The notes beneath the pieces are model-generated. The model searched no databases and had not been told where the DNA came from. It saw only the letters and a program-made list of their open reading frames with translations. Of a stretch of 6,322 nt of DNA, positions 1 to 5,159 are shown piece by piece. Where the stretch lies: positions 1 through 6,322 of the forward strand of contig URKV01000105.1 in the NCBI GenBank assembly GCA_900548565.1, given 5' to 3'. This stretch comes from an uncultured Collinsella sp. GTDB lineage: Bacteria; Actinomycetota; Coriobacteriia; Coriobacteriales; Coriobacteriaceae. Numbering within the stretch: the stretch's first letter is position 1; every line of letters starts with the position of its first letter. A program made the translations under genes and the position numbers.

Positions 1-46
1 TACACGCGTAAGATCGTCGGCAGCGTCAGATGTGTATAAGAGACAG
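1..46 (+). other. Nextera read-1 adapter with i5 index (artefact)
   Basis: Not genomic. Positions 1-5 (TACAC) are the end of the P5 oligo, 6-13 (GCGTAAGA) an i5 index, 14-27 (TCGTCGGCAGCGTC) the Nextera read-1 stub and 28-46 (AGATGTGTATAAGAGACAG) the Tn5 mosaic end. Genomic sequence begins at 47. Any reading frame starting here, such as one beginning MCIRDS, is an adapter translation. Confidence 0.98.
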
Positions 47-398
47 CATCAGCGAACTCGGGATTGTTGATGATGATGCCGATGGCCTTAGCGGTGTCCA
101 TGGAGGAGCCGCCACCGATGGTCACGATAGCGTCAGCCTCGGCGGCCTTGAAGGCCTCGACGCCGTCCTTGACGTTCTGGATAGTGGGGTTGGGCTTGAT
201 CTCGGAGTAGAGGCTCCAAGCGATGCCGGCGGCGTCGAGCTCGTCGGTCACCTTAGCGGTAACGCCAAACTTGACCAGATCGGGGTCGGAGCAGACGAAG
301 ATCTTCTTGTAGCCGCGACGCTGGAGCTCGCCGGGGATCTCCTTGATGGCGCCGGAACCATGATAAGAGATGGTATTGAGAACGAAACGATTAGCCAT
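47..398 (-). CDS. fucO: Lactaldehyde reductase / 1,2-propanediol oxidoreductase (FucO-type), N-terminal part
   Basis: Iron-dependent (group III) alcohol dehydrogenase. FucO reduces L-lactaldehyde to 1,2-propanediol with NADH in the cytoplasm during anaerobic fucose or rhamnose breakdown, and can run in reverse. Only the first 117 residues are present; the contig ends inside the gene. The protein begins MANRFVLNTISYHGSGAI, close to E. coli FucO as I recall it (MANR start, RRGY-K, AKVTD--DAAG-AW, PNPTI, NNPEFAD). The nucleotide-binding GGGS motif is at residues 95-98, followed by Asp101. Asp38, after the first beta strand, matches the position linked to NAD preference in FucO. The C-terminal iron-binding Asp/His residues are missing, so the metal site cannot be checked. 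The ATG at 398-396 has AGGAGG at 410-405, six bases upstream. Another group III dehydrogenase, such as a butanol dehydrogenase, is less likely given the FucO-like N-terminus. Confidence 0.9.
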
Positions 399-440
399 TG
401 ATAGCCTCCTATCGTGCGCGGAGCACCCGTTACGCCCCGC

Positions 441-470
441 ACTATAAGTCCCATCCTAACGCTTTTGAAA
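441..470 (-). promoter_or_regulatory. Candidate promoter of fucO
   Basis: On the minus strand a TATAGT hexamer (446-441) is preceded, after an 18-base gap, by TTTCAA (470-465). These resemble -10 and -35 elements. The -10 hexamer ends about 42 bases before the fucO start codon. The -35 match is weak, so this is a suggestion only. Confidence 0.35.
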
Positions 471-496
471 CAAAAAACACGTGAGAACGTCAAAAG

Positions 497-514
497 TGTT
501 AAAGCGTTTCAACA
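497..514. promoter_or_regulatory. LacI/CcpA-family-like operator upstream of fucO
   Basis: TGTTAAAGCGTTTCAACA is an 18-bp imperfect palindrome centred on CG: 7 of 9 base pairs match, and one of the two mismatches is G opposite T. The form, R-A-A-R around a central CG, is the usual shape of operators for LacI/GalR-family repressors including CcpA (cre sites). A weaker half-related element, AACGCTTT, lies at 458-465 next to the proposed fucO -35. The site is about 100 bases upstream of the fucO start, so sugar-responsive or catabolite control of fucO is plausible. The cognate regulator is not in the window. Confidence 0.4.
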
Positions 515-540
515 ACTGGTATCGTCACCACCAGACCACT

Positions 541-573
541 AAACAAAAAGGGGCGGCCGAGATGGCCGTCCCC
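541..573 (-). terminator. Intrinsic terminator downstream of the DUF1275 gene
   Basis: Read on the minus strand, GGGGACGGCC (573-564), a 5-base loop and GGCCGCCCC (558-550) form a strong GC hairpin with a single bulged base. It is followed directly by TTTTTGTTT (549-541). Position and orientation fit termination of the DUF1275 gene, whose stop lies 55 bases upstream. The T tract is on the minus side; on the plus strand the hairpin is not followed by T's. Confidence 0.8.
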
Positions 574-595
574 TCCCCATTATCGATCTATCTGA

Positions 596-614
596 CAAGG
601 GGACTGCCCCCTTG
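596..614. repeat. Hairpin CAAGGGG/CCCCTTG after the DUF1275 stop
   Basis: A perfect 7-bp inverted repeat (CAAGGGG 596-602, CCCCTTG 608-614) with a 5-base loop lies between the DUF1275 stop codon and the intrinsic terminator. It has no T tract of its own. It may stabilise the 3' end of the transcript, or be one member of a dispersed GGGG-type palindrome family; copy number cannot be judged here. Confidence 0.5.
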
Positions 615-627
615 CCACATCCTGCCG

Positions 628-1344
628 CTATTTTTGGCAGGCGTCTTTCCAATCTTCGCAGGCGCGCTTCCAGCGAGAGCGCAAGTCACGCTCGCGGTCG
701 ATAAACATGATGGCAAACGCGATAAACAACAGCACGCTCGCCACCGCAATGGAGTGCAGCCCCATGCGCTCAATACACCAGTTGCCCAGCACGGCGCCAA
801 ACACAAAGGTAAAGATCACGCCAAAGTACAGCACGCCGTTTTCCAAAAAGCCGCGCTTGTGGGTGATGATGTAGTCGTCCACGTTTTGCAGCGCATTGCG
901 CAGGTTACCGATGCACATGGTCGTGGCGATGCCGTGACCATGTATCTTGCGGAAGCTCTCGACCTGCATGCCGCAGGCAAACGAAGTGAGGCAGTTGGCG
1001 AGCAGGTTGAAATTGCCGCCGGGGATAAAGCTCACGCCCAGCAAGATAACGGCTTCAAAGAACACCGTCACTTGGCGCCAGTGAATCACGCTGCCAAACC
1101 GCTCGTGTACCAGGTCGGCAAGCATAATGCCCACGGCAAACGACACCACGGGGAAGAAATAGCGTCCCGCAAGTGCCCAGTTGCCCTCCGAGATGCTCAC
1201 GCCCACGAGCAGGATGTTGCCTGTCTGCGCGTTGGCGAAAACATGATCGCGCCCAATGTACGAATAGACGTCCATAAAGCCACCGGCGAGCGCCAAGATA
1301 ATGCCCAGCTCGATGGACTCTGATATCTGTTTGGCACGCTGCAT
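628..1344 (-). CDS. YoaK family (DUF1275) membrane protein
   Basis: A 238-residue integral membrane protein of the DUF1275/YoaK family, whose biochemical function is not established. The family signature is at residues 20-48: a GGFMDVYSYIG stretch followed by FANAQTGNILLVG. A second conserved block is ACGMQVESF (123-131), followed by TT---GNL (141-148). About six hydrophobic segments are visible, near residues 12-30, 38-52, 61-80, 91-108, 170-190 and 197-215. The C-terminal tail (216-238) is highly charged and probably cytoplasmic. I chose the ATG at 1344-1342 because an AGGAGG (1360-1355) lies ten bases upstream and family similarity begins there. The frame remains open upstream to 1506, but that extension has no ribosome site and no family-like sequence. 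The gene is transcribed away from ygiQ and followed by two hairpins. Family is firm; role is unknown. Confidence 0.88.
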   Translation of the reverse strand: MQRAKQISESIELGIILALAGGFMDVYSYIGRDHVFANAQTGNILLVGVSISEGNWALAGRYFFPVVSFAVGIMLADLVHERFGSVIHWRQVTVFFEAVILLGVSFIPGGNFNLLANCLTSFACGMQVESFRKIHGHGIATTMCIGNLRNALQNVDDYIITHKRGFLENGVLYFGVIFTFVFGAVLGNWCIERMGLHSIAVASVLLFIAFAIMFIDRERDLRSRWKRACEDWKDACQK

Positions 1345-1525
1345 CGTCGTGCATCCTCCTTGTTGACGACCCTCTCGTGCGTTGGCGGAAACATAACCGC
1401 CGTTCATACTGTAACCCATTGACAACATGGCGTGCGCGCGAGACGGGTTCTCCAACGCGCAGATACACAGTCTGGAAACAAACGACTGGCTCAGCGACGC
1501 TCTCACTCACCAGCTCATGTACTCC

Positions 1526-1560
1526 ACCAGTCTTTTTAGCGCCGTCCCAAAAAGACTGGT
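1526..1560. repeat. Perfect 12-bp inverted repeat in the ygiQ promoter region
   Basis: ACCAGTCTTTTT (1526-1537) and AAAAAGACTGGT (1549-1560) are exact reverse complements separated by 11 bases. The right arm abuts a TACAAT hexamer (1561-1566), a possible -10 for ygiQ, so the repeat would cover the -35 and spacer region. No T tract follows on the plus strand and none follows the hairpin on the minus strand, so it does not read as a terminator. Operator or RNA hairpin are both possible. Confidence 0.6.
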
Positions 1561-1566
1561 TACAAT
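1561..1566 (+). promoter_or_regulatory. Candidate -10 element for ygiQ
   Basis: TACAAT lies 31 bases upstream of the proposed GTG start of ygiQ. No good -35 lies at the expected distance; the positions 17 bases upstream read AGCGCC, inside the loop of the inverted repeat. Tentative. Confidence 0.3.
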
Positions 1567-1597
1567 TACGTGCAGCATACAGACACCGGGAGGGATC

Positions 1598-3745
1598 GTG
1601 GCAAAAAAGCCTCAGCACGCTCAGAACAGCCAACGCGAACAGCAGGGCAAACAGGGCCAGCAGCAAAAGCGCGGCGGCAAGGCGCAGGCCACGGTCGCCC
1701 GCGCCAAGCATTCCCAAGCGACGCCTGCCCGCCCCTGGCGCCCGGGCCGCGATAAGTTCCTCCCCGTCAGCCGCGCCGATATGGACGCGCGCGGTTGGGA
1801 CCAGTGTGACTTCATCTACATCTGCGGCGACGCCTACGTGGACCACCCCAGCTTTGGTATGGCCATCATCAGCCGCGTACTCGACGCGCACGGCTACAAA
1901 GTGGGCATCATCTGCCAACCCGACTGGACCGATCCCGCCAGCATCAGCGTGCTCGGTGAGCCGCGCCTGGGCTTTTTGGTCAGTGCCGGCAACATGGACT
2001 CCATGGTCAACCACTATTCGGTGACCAAGCACCGCCGCCACACCGACGCCTATACCCCCGGCGGCGAGGAAGGTCACCGCCCCAACCGTGCCGTCACGGT
2101 CTACGGCAATCTCATCCGTCAGACGTTCAAGGACGCCCCCATCATTATCGGCGGCATCGAGGCAAGCCTGCGCCGCCTGGCCCACTACGACTACTGGCAG
2201 GATAAGCTCAAGCGCTCGGTGCTGCTCGACTCGGGCGCCGACATCCTCATCTACGGCATGGGCGAGCACGCGATTGTCGAGATCGCCGACGCGCTCGACG
2301 CGGGGCTGCCCGTCGATCAGATCACCTATATCAACGGCACCGTCTACCGCACCAGCTCGCTCGACGAGGTCTACGACTACGACTTGCTGCCCGGCTGGGA
2401 CGACCTTGCCGCCGACAAGCTCAATTACGCGCGCAGCTTTAACGTACAGCAGCAGAACATGGACCCCATCACCGGGCATCGTCTGGTAGAGCCCTACCCC
2501 AACAGCGTCTATGTGGTGCAGAACCCACCGTCGGCCACGCTCACCACCGACGAGATGGACGAGGTGGCCGAACTCCCCTACGCACGCGATTGGCATCCCG
2601 ATTACGACGCGGCGGGCGGCGTGCCGGCCTTTGCCGAGATCAAGTTTTCCATTAGCTCCAACCGCGGCTGTTTTGGTGAGTGCTCGTTTTGTGCGCTGAC
2701 CTTCCACCAGGGCCGCGTGCTGCAGATGCGCAGCCACGACTCGATCATGCGCGAGGCCGAGCTGCTCACACACGACCCCGAGTTCAAGGGCTACATCAAC
2801 GACGTGGGCGGACCGACGGCCAACTTTAGCCGCCCGGCCTGCGACAAGCAGCTCAAACACGGCGTGTGCAAGAACAAGCGCTGCCTATGGCCGAGCGTGT
2901 GCAAGAACATGGTGGTCGACGAGAGCGGCTACACGCAGCTGCTGCGCGACCTGCGCCAGCTGCCGGGCGTCAAGAAGGTCTTCGTGCGCAGCGGCATCCG
3001 CTTTGACTACACCATGGCCGATGCCTCGGACGAGTTTTTGCGCGAGCTGTTGGAACATCACGTCTCGGGCCAGCTGCGCGTAGCGCCCGAGCACGTGAGC
3101 GACGCGGTGCTGTCCGTGATGGGCAAGCCGAGCCGCTCCGTCTACGACGCGTTCTGCCGTAAATTTGAACGTTTGAACCGCGAGTACGGACTCAAGCAGT
3201 ACGTGGTGCCATATCTGATCTCGAGCCATCCCGGCTCGACGATGAAGGAAGCCGTGGACCTTGCCGAGGCCGTGCGCGACATGGGCTACATGCCCGAGCA
3301 GGTGCAGGACTTCTACCCCACGCCGTCCACCATGTCGACCTGCATGTACTACACCGGCGTGGACCCGCGCACCATGGAGCCGATCTACGTGGCGCGCGAC
3401 CCGCACGAGAAGGCCATGCAACGCGCGCTCATCCAGTATCGCAAGCCCGAGAACTACAAGCTGGTACGTGAGGCGCTGGAGAAGGCCGGCCGCCGCGATC
3501 TGATCGGCTACACCAAGCATTGCCTGATCCGTCCCGTGCCGCCGCGACCGGGCGAGACGTCTGCTGGCGGCGGACATGGCGCCGGCAATAAGGGCGGCAA
3601 GGCCCACGGTGGCGCTGGCGGCGCCGGCAAGGGGCCTAAGGGCAGCAAGGGTCACGGCGGCATGTCGCGCGCGCAGAACACTGCCGGCCGCAACCGCGCG
3701 GCCCAGGGACGGCAGGGCGCCAACGGAGGCGGCAGGCGCAACTAA
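1598..3745 (+). CDS. ygiQ: YgiQ family radical SAM protein
   Basis: A 715-residue cytoplasmic radical SAM protein of the YgiQ family (UPF0313), whose reaction is not established. The N-terminal domain has the hallmark GDAYVDHPSFGMAI (77-90), QPDW (107-110) and a GGIEASLRR stretch. The radical SAM motif CX3CX2C is C358, C362, C365 (CFGECSFC), which binds the 4Fe-4S cluster that cleaves S-adenosylmethionine. A further set, C415, C424, C429 and C435 (CX8CX4CX5C), follows GGPTANFSRP and looks conserved with E. coli YgiQ. LRVAPEHVSDAVL and QVQDFYPTPST are further family blocks. Residues 1-50 are rich in Gln, Lys and Ala, and 652-715 in Gly, Lys and Arg; both look disordered. I chose GTG at 1598 because GGGAGGG (1588-1594) lies just upstream, although the gap is short. 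The frame is open back to an ATG at 1427, but that stretch has no ribosome site and no family similarity. The gene is divergent from the DUF1275 gene. Confidence 0.95.
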   Translation: MAKKPQHAQNSQREQQGKQGQQQKRGGKAQATVARAKHSQATPARPWRPGRDKFLPVSRADMDARGWDQCDFIYICGDAYVDHPSFGMAIISRVLDAHGYKVGIICQPDWTDPASISVLGEPRLGFLVSAGNMDSMVNHYSVTKHRRHTDAYTPGGEEGHRPNRAVTVYGNLIRQTFKDAPIIIGGIEASLRRLAHYDYWQDKLKRSVLLDSGADILIYGMGEHAIVEIADALDAGLPVDQITYINGTVYRTSSLDEVYDYDLLPGWDDLAADKLNYARSFNVQQQNMDPITGHRLVEPYPNSVYVVQNPPSATLTTDEMDEVAELPYARDWHPDYDAAGGVPAFAEIKFSISSNRGCFGECSFCALTFHQGRVLQMRSHDSIMREAELLTHDPEFKGYINDVGGPTANFSRPACDKQLKHGVCKNKRCLWPSVCKNMVVDESGYTQLLRDLRQLPGVKKVFVRSGIRFDYTMADASDEFLRELLEHHVSGQLRVAPEHVSDAVLSVMGKPSRSVYDAFCRKFERLNREYGLKQYVVPYLISSHPGSTMKEAVDLAEAVRDMGYMPEQVQDFYPTPSTMSTCMYYTGVDPRTMEPIYVARDPHEKAMQRALIQYRKPENYKLVREALEKAGRRDLIGYTKHCLIRPVPPRPGETSAGGGHGAGNKGGKAHGGAGGAGKGPKGSKGHGGMSRAQNTAGRNRAAQGRQGANGGGRRN

Positions 3746-4653
3746 GGCAGCGGTGCCGTCGCTATGTCCGTCTCGCATGCGTGGCGCAGTGAGCGCATCG
3801 CCTCCACGAGGATGATGCCGGCGATGGCAACCGTGACCGCCACGTCGAGCGGCGTGTTCACAAACCAGAGCATCGTCATGAGATACGACCCGGCATTAAA
3901 GGCAAAGTGCAGCAGAATCGTGTAGCGGAGCTTTCCGGTGGTCACGAGTACCCAGCCAAAGATGAGGCCGGCGGCACCCGCATAGCAGCCCTGTACCCAA
4001 TTCATGTGCATAAAGCCGAAGATTGCCGCCTGCAGCACAATCGCCGCGGCGATACCCCAGGTACTCGGGGCCGCCCAGGGCACCATGGCGCCGTCTTGCG
4101 GTCGCACGAGACGTCGGCGCTTCCAAAGTGGGCGACACTGCGGGTTAAACGCTCGGAGCGAAAACTCAAAAATGATGCCGCGCACCAGCAGCTCCTCGCA
4201 AAACGGAGCGCCGAGCACCGTAGTCAGGACGGCGAGATAGCTGGTGTCGCCCATGCCTGTTTCCTCGACAAGTTCACTGTAATCGACCGCGACCTCGGGC
4301 AACAATGACAGTACGGCGTCGGTCACGTAGCCAACGACCACCTGCAGTGCCAAGCCGATCACGATAACGCAGGCAATGCGCTTCCACGCGCTACGCACTC
4401 CCCCGCCAAGCGGACGCTCACCTTGCCAGCGCGCGATAAACGACCGCGGCCACAGATAGCGCCACCACAGCAGCGCCATCAAAAACGACGTCGTCTGAGC
4501 GGCAGCCTGGAACCATTGGATATCGAGGTTGTCGATCGGATAGCCCGTCAGCGCCGATACGGCATCGAGAACTGAAAACAGAACCACGCTCAGGGCTATA
4601 TCGGCAGCGACAACGCCAAAACACGCAAGCGCCCACGCCATCGCATTGAGCAT
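3742..4653 (-). CDS. CPBP family intramembrane glutamic endopeptidase (Abi/CAAX-protease type)
   Basis: A 303-residue multi-pass membrane protein of the CPBP (CAAX protease and bacteriocin-processing, Abi) family. Members are intramembrane proteases; bacterial roles include bacteriocin self-immunity and membrane protein processing, and the substrate here is unknown. All three motifs are present: EExxxR as E153, E154, R158 (CEELLVRG); FxxxH as F212 and H216 (FGFMH); and HxxxN as H249 and N253 (HFAFN). Hydrophobic segments lie near 8-30, 50-67, 92-112, 138-152, 201-214, 224-238 and 255-287. The ATG at 4653 has GAGGAGG at 4665-4659, five bases upstream. An in-frame ATG at 4677 lies inside the palindromic repeat and has no such site. 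The TAG stop (3744-3742) overlaps the TAA of convergent ygiQ. The gene lies 88 bases downstream of the antitoxin gene on the same strand, a gap filled mostly by the palindrome. Confidence 0.92.
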   Translation of the reverse strand: MLNAMAWALACFGVVAADIALSVVLFSVLDAVSALTGYPIDNLDIQWFQAAAQTTSFLMALLWWRYLWPRSFIARWQGERPLGGGVRSAWKRIACVIVIGLALQVVVGYVTDAVLSLLPEVAVDYSELVEETGMGDTSYLAVLTTVLGAPFCEELLVRGIIFEFSLRAFNPQCRPLWKRRRLVRPQDGAMVPWAAPSTWGIAAAIVLQAAIFGFMHMNWVQGCYAGAAGLIFGWVLVTTGKLRYTILLHFAFNAGSYLMTMLWFVNTPLDVAVTVAIAGIILVEAMRSLRHACETDIATAPLP

Positions 4654-4670
4654 GCCAACCTCCTCAAAAC

Positions 4671-4732
4671 CCGGCACTTAGGGACGTTCCTTAACTGCCG
4701 GCAGAAAAGGAACGTCCCCAAGTGCCGGCAGT
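4671..4732. repeat. Nested palindromic element (REP/MITE-like)
   Basis: Arms of 22 bp (4671-4692 and 4707-4728) are reverse complements with one mismatch, built from CCGGCACTT followed by GGGACGTTCCTT. The 14-base centre holds a perfect 10-bp palindrome CTGCCGGCAG (4695-4704), and GCCGGCAG recurs at the right edge (4725-4732). The element fills most of the gap between the antitoxin stop and the CPBP start. As minus-strand RNA it forms a very stable hairpin ending in GGGTTTTG, so it might also act as a weak terminator or attenuator before the CPBP gene. I recall similar CCGGCACTT/GGGACGTTCC palindromes being dispersed in Coriobacteriia genomes; that is from memory and unverified. No transposase is present. 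Confidence 0.75.
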
Positions 4733-4741
4733 TTGGGACAG

Positions 4742-4945
4742 TCATTGTTGATGAGAATCGGGCGCAGCGCCAAAAGCCCCGCTCGGCGAGATGTCGAACG
4801 GGAAGGTGCCGCAGCGATTGAAGGCGGCGATGAACATGCGGATGGCGTTGGACGGCGTGGTGCCCACGAGCTGGGTTGCCGCCGCGAAGGCCGCCTTTTC
4901 CTCGGGCAAGACCTTCGCGACAACCGGGGTCATGTGTTCTGCCAT
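4742..4945 (-). CDS. RelB/DinJ family antitoxin, short and apparently orphan
   Basis: A 67-residue protein with the RelB/DinJ ribbon-helix-helix antitoxin pattern: an N-terminal beta strand (MTPVVAKVLPEE, 5-16), helix 1 (KAAFAAATQLVG, 17-28), the TTPSNAIRMF turn and helix 2 (29-38), and the characteristic LPFD-like TFPFDI (47-52). Such proteins dimerise, bind their own operator and neutralise a RelE/YafQ-type RNase toxin. The ATG at 4945-4943 has AAGGA at 4956-4952, six bases upstream. Only 15 residues follow the PFDI block, whereas E. coli DinJ has about 35, so most of the toxin-wrapping tail appears to be missing. No toxin-like frame lies on either side: downstream come the palindrome and the CPBP gene, upstream about 215 bases of non-coding DNA. 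It may be a decayed remnant, or still work as a DNA-binding regulator. Confidence 0.8.
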   Translation of the reverse strand: MAEHMTPVVAKVLPEEKAAFAAATQLVGTTPSNAIRMFIAAFNRCGTFPFDISPSGAFGAAPDSHQQ

Positions 4946-4980
4946 GGCGCTTCCTTTTTGAAACGACGGTGGTGCGGATG

Positions 4981-5037
4981 GATGCGGGCCACGCGGCTGG
5001 GCGACGGGCTGTGAAGGCAACCCGATTGGCCCGCATC
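4981..5037 (-). promoter_or_regulatory. Long inverted repeat in the antitoxin leader
   Basis: GATGCGGGCCA (4981-4991) and TGGCCCGCATC (5027-5037) are perfect 11-bp reverse complements enclosing 35 bases. The right-hand end of the element is 92 bases upstream of the antitoxin start and the left-hand end 36 bases upstream. If transcription starts further upstream, the leader RNA would carry an 11-bp GC-rich stem. There is no adjacent T tract, so it is not a standard terminator. Function is not identified. Confidence 0.5.
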
Positions 5038-5058
5038 TGGAGTTTGTTCTACGGCATT

Positions 5059-5103
5059 GGTATTACTTGGTATTCCTAAGTATTACCCCGCAGATAGAAT
5101 ACC
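5059..5103. promoter_or_regulatory. Three 10-bp direct repeats plus an inverted copy, possible antitoxin operator
   Basis: GGTATTACTT (5059-5068), GGTATTCCTA (5069-5078) and AGTATTACCC (5079-5088) are direct repeats with exactly 10-bp spacing, one DNA helical turn. An inverted copy, GGTATTCTAT on the minus strand, occupies 5103-5094. The first and third units also form a 10-of-12 inverted repeat (5059-5070 with 5076-5087). Helically phased short repeats upstream of a ribbon-helix-helix antitoxin suggest an autoregulatory operator. No clear promoter hexamers could be placed within it. Confidence 0.45.
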
Positions 5104-5106
5104 ACG

Positions 5107-5126
5107 CCCGACCCCATGGGGACGGG
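5107..5126. repeat. GC-rich inverted repeat after the ABC transporter gene
   Basis: CCCGACCCCATGGGGACGGG is a near-perfect palindrome with one A/A mismatch pair. It lies 34 bases past the stop codon of the ABC transporter gene. No T tract follows on the minus strand, so it is at best a weak or factor-assisted transcript end. Confidence 0.4.
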
Positions 5127-5159
5127 GGAAAACGAATCATTTTGTTGCTGAGTAAGTAT

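Noticed and set aside
30..401. Plus-strand open frame of 123 codons starting MCIRDS
   Set aside because: It starts in adapter sequence and runs antisense to fucO, whose minus-strand translation matches a known family.
481..1323. Plus-strand open frame of 280 codons
   Set aside because: Antisense to the DUF1275 gene; His/Ala/Lys-rich translation without any recognisable domain, typical of a GC-rich shadow frame.
1427..1597. N-terminal extension of ygiQ to the ATG at 1427
   Set aside because: No ribosome site before that ATG, no family similarity in the extra 57 residues, and the stretch contains the inverted repeat and likely promoter. The GTG at 1598 has GGGAGGG just upstream.
1055..2860. 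Minus-strand open frame of 601 codons
   Set aside because: It overlaps ygiQ antisense and part of the DUF1275 gene in another frame. Its Val/Ala/Gly/His-rich sequence is a shadow of GC-rich codons.
2885..3778. Minus-strand open frame of 297 codons
   Set aside because: Antisense to the conserved C-terminal half of ygiQ, with no domain resemblance.
4654..4677. CPBP start at the upstream ATG at 4677
   Set aside because: It lies inside the palindromic repeat without a ribosome site, while the ATG at 4653 has GAGGAGG at the right spacing.
5059..5103. CRISPR-like array from the short direct repeats
   Set aside because: The units are 10 bp and contiguous with no spacers, so they do not fit a CRISPR array; an operator is more likely.
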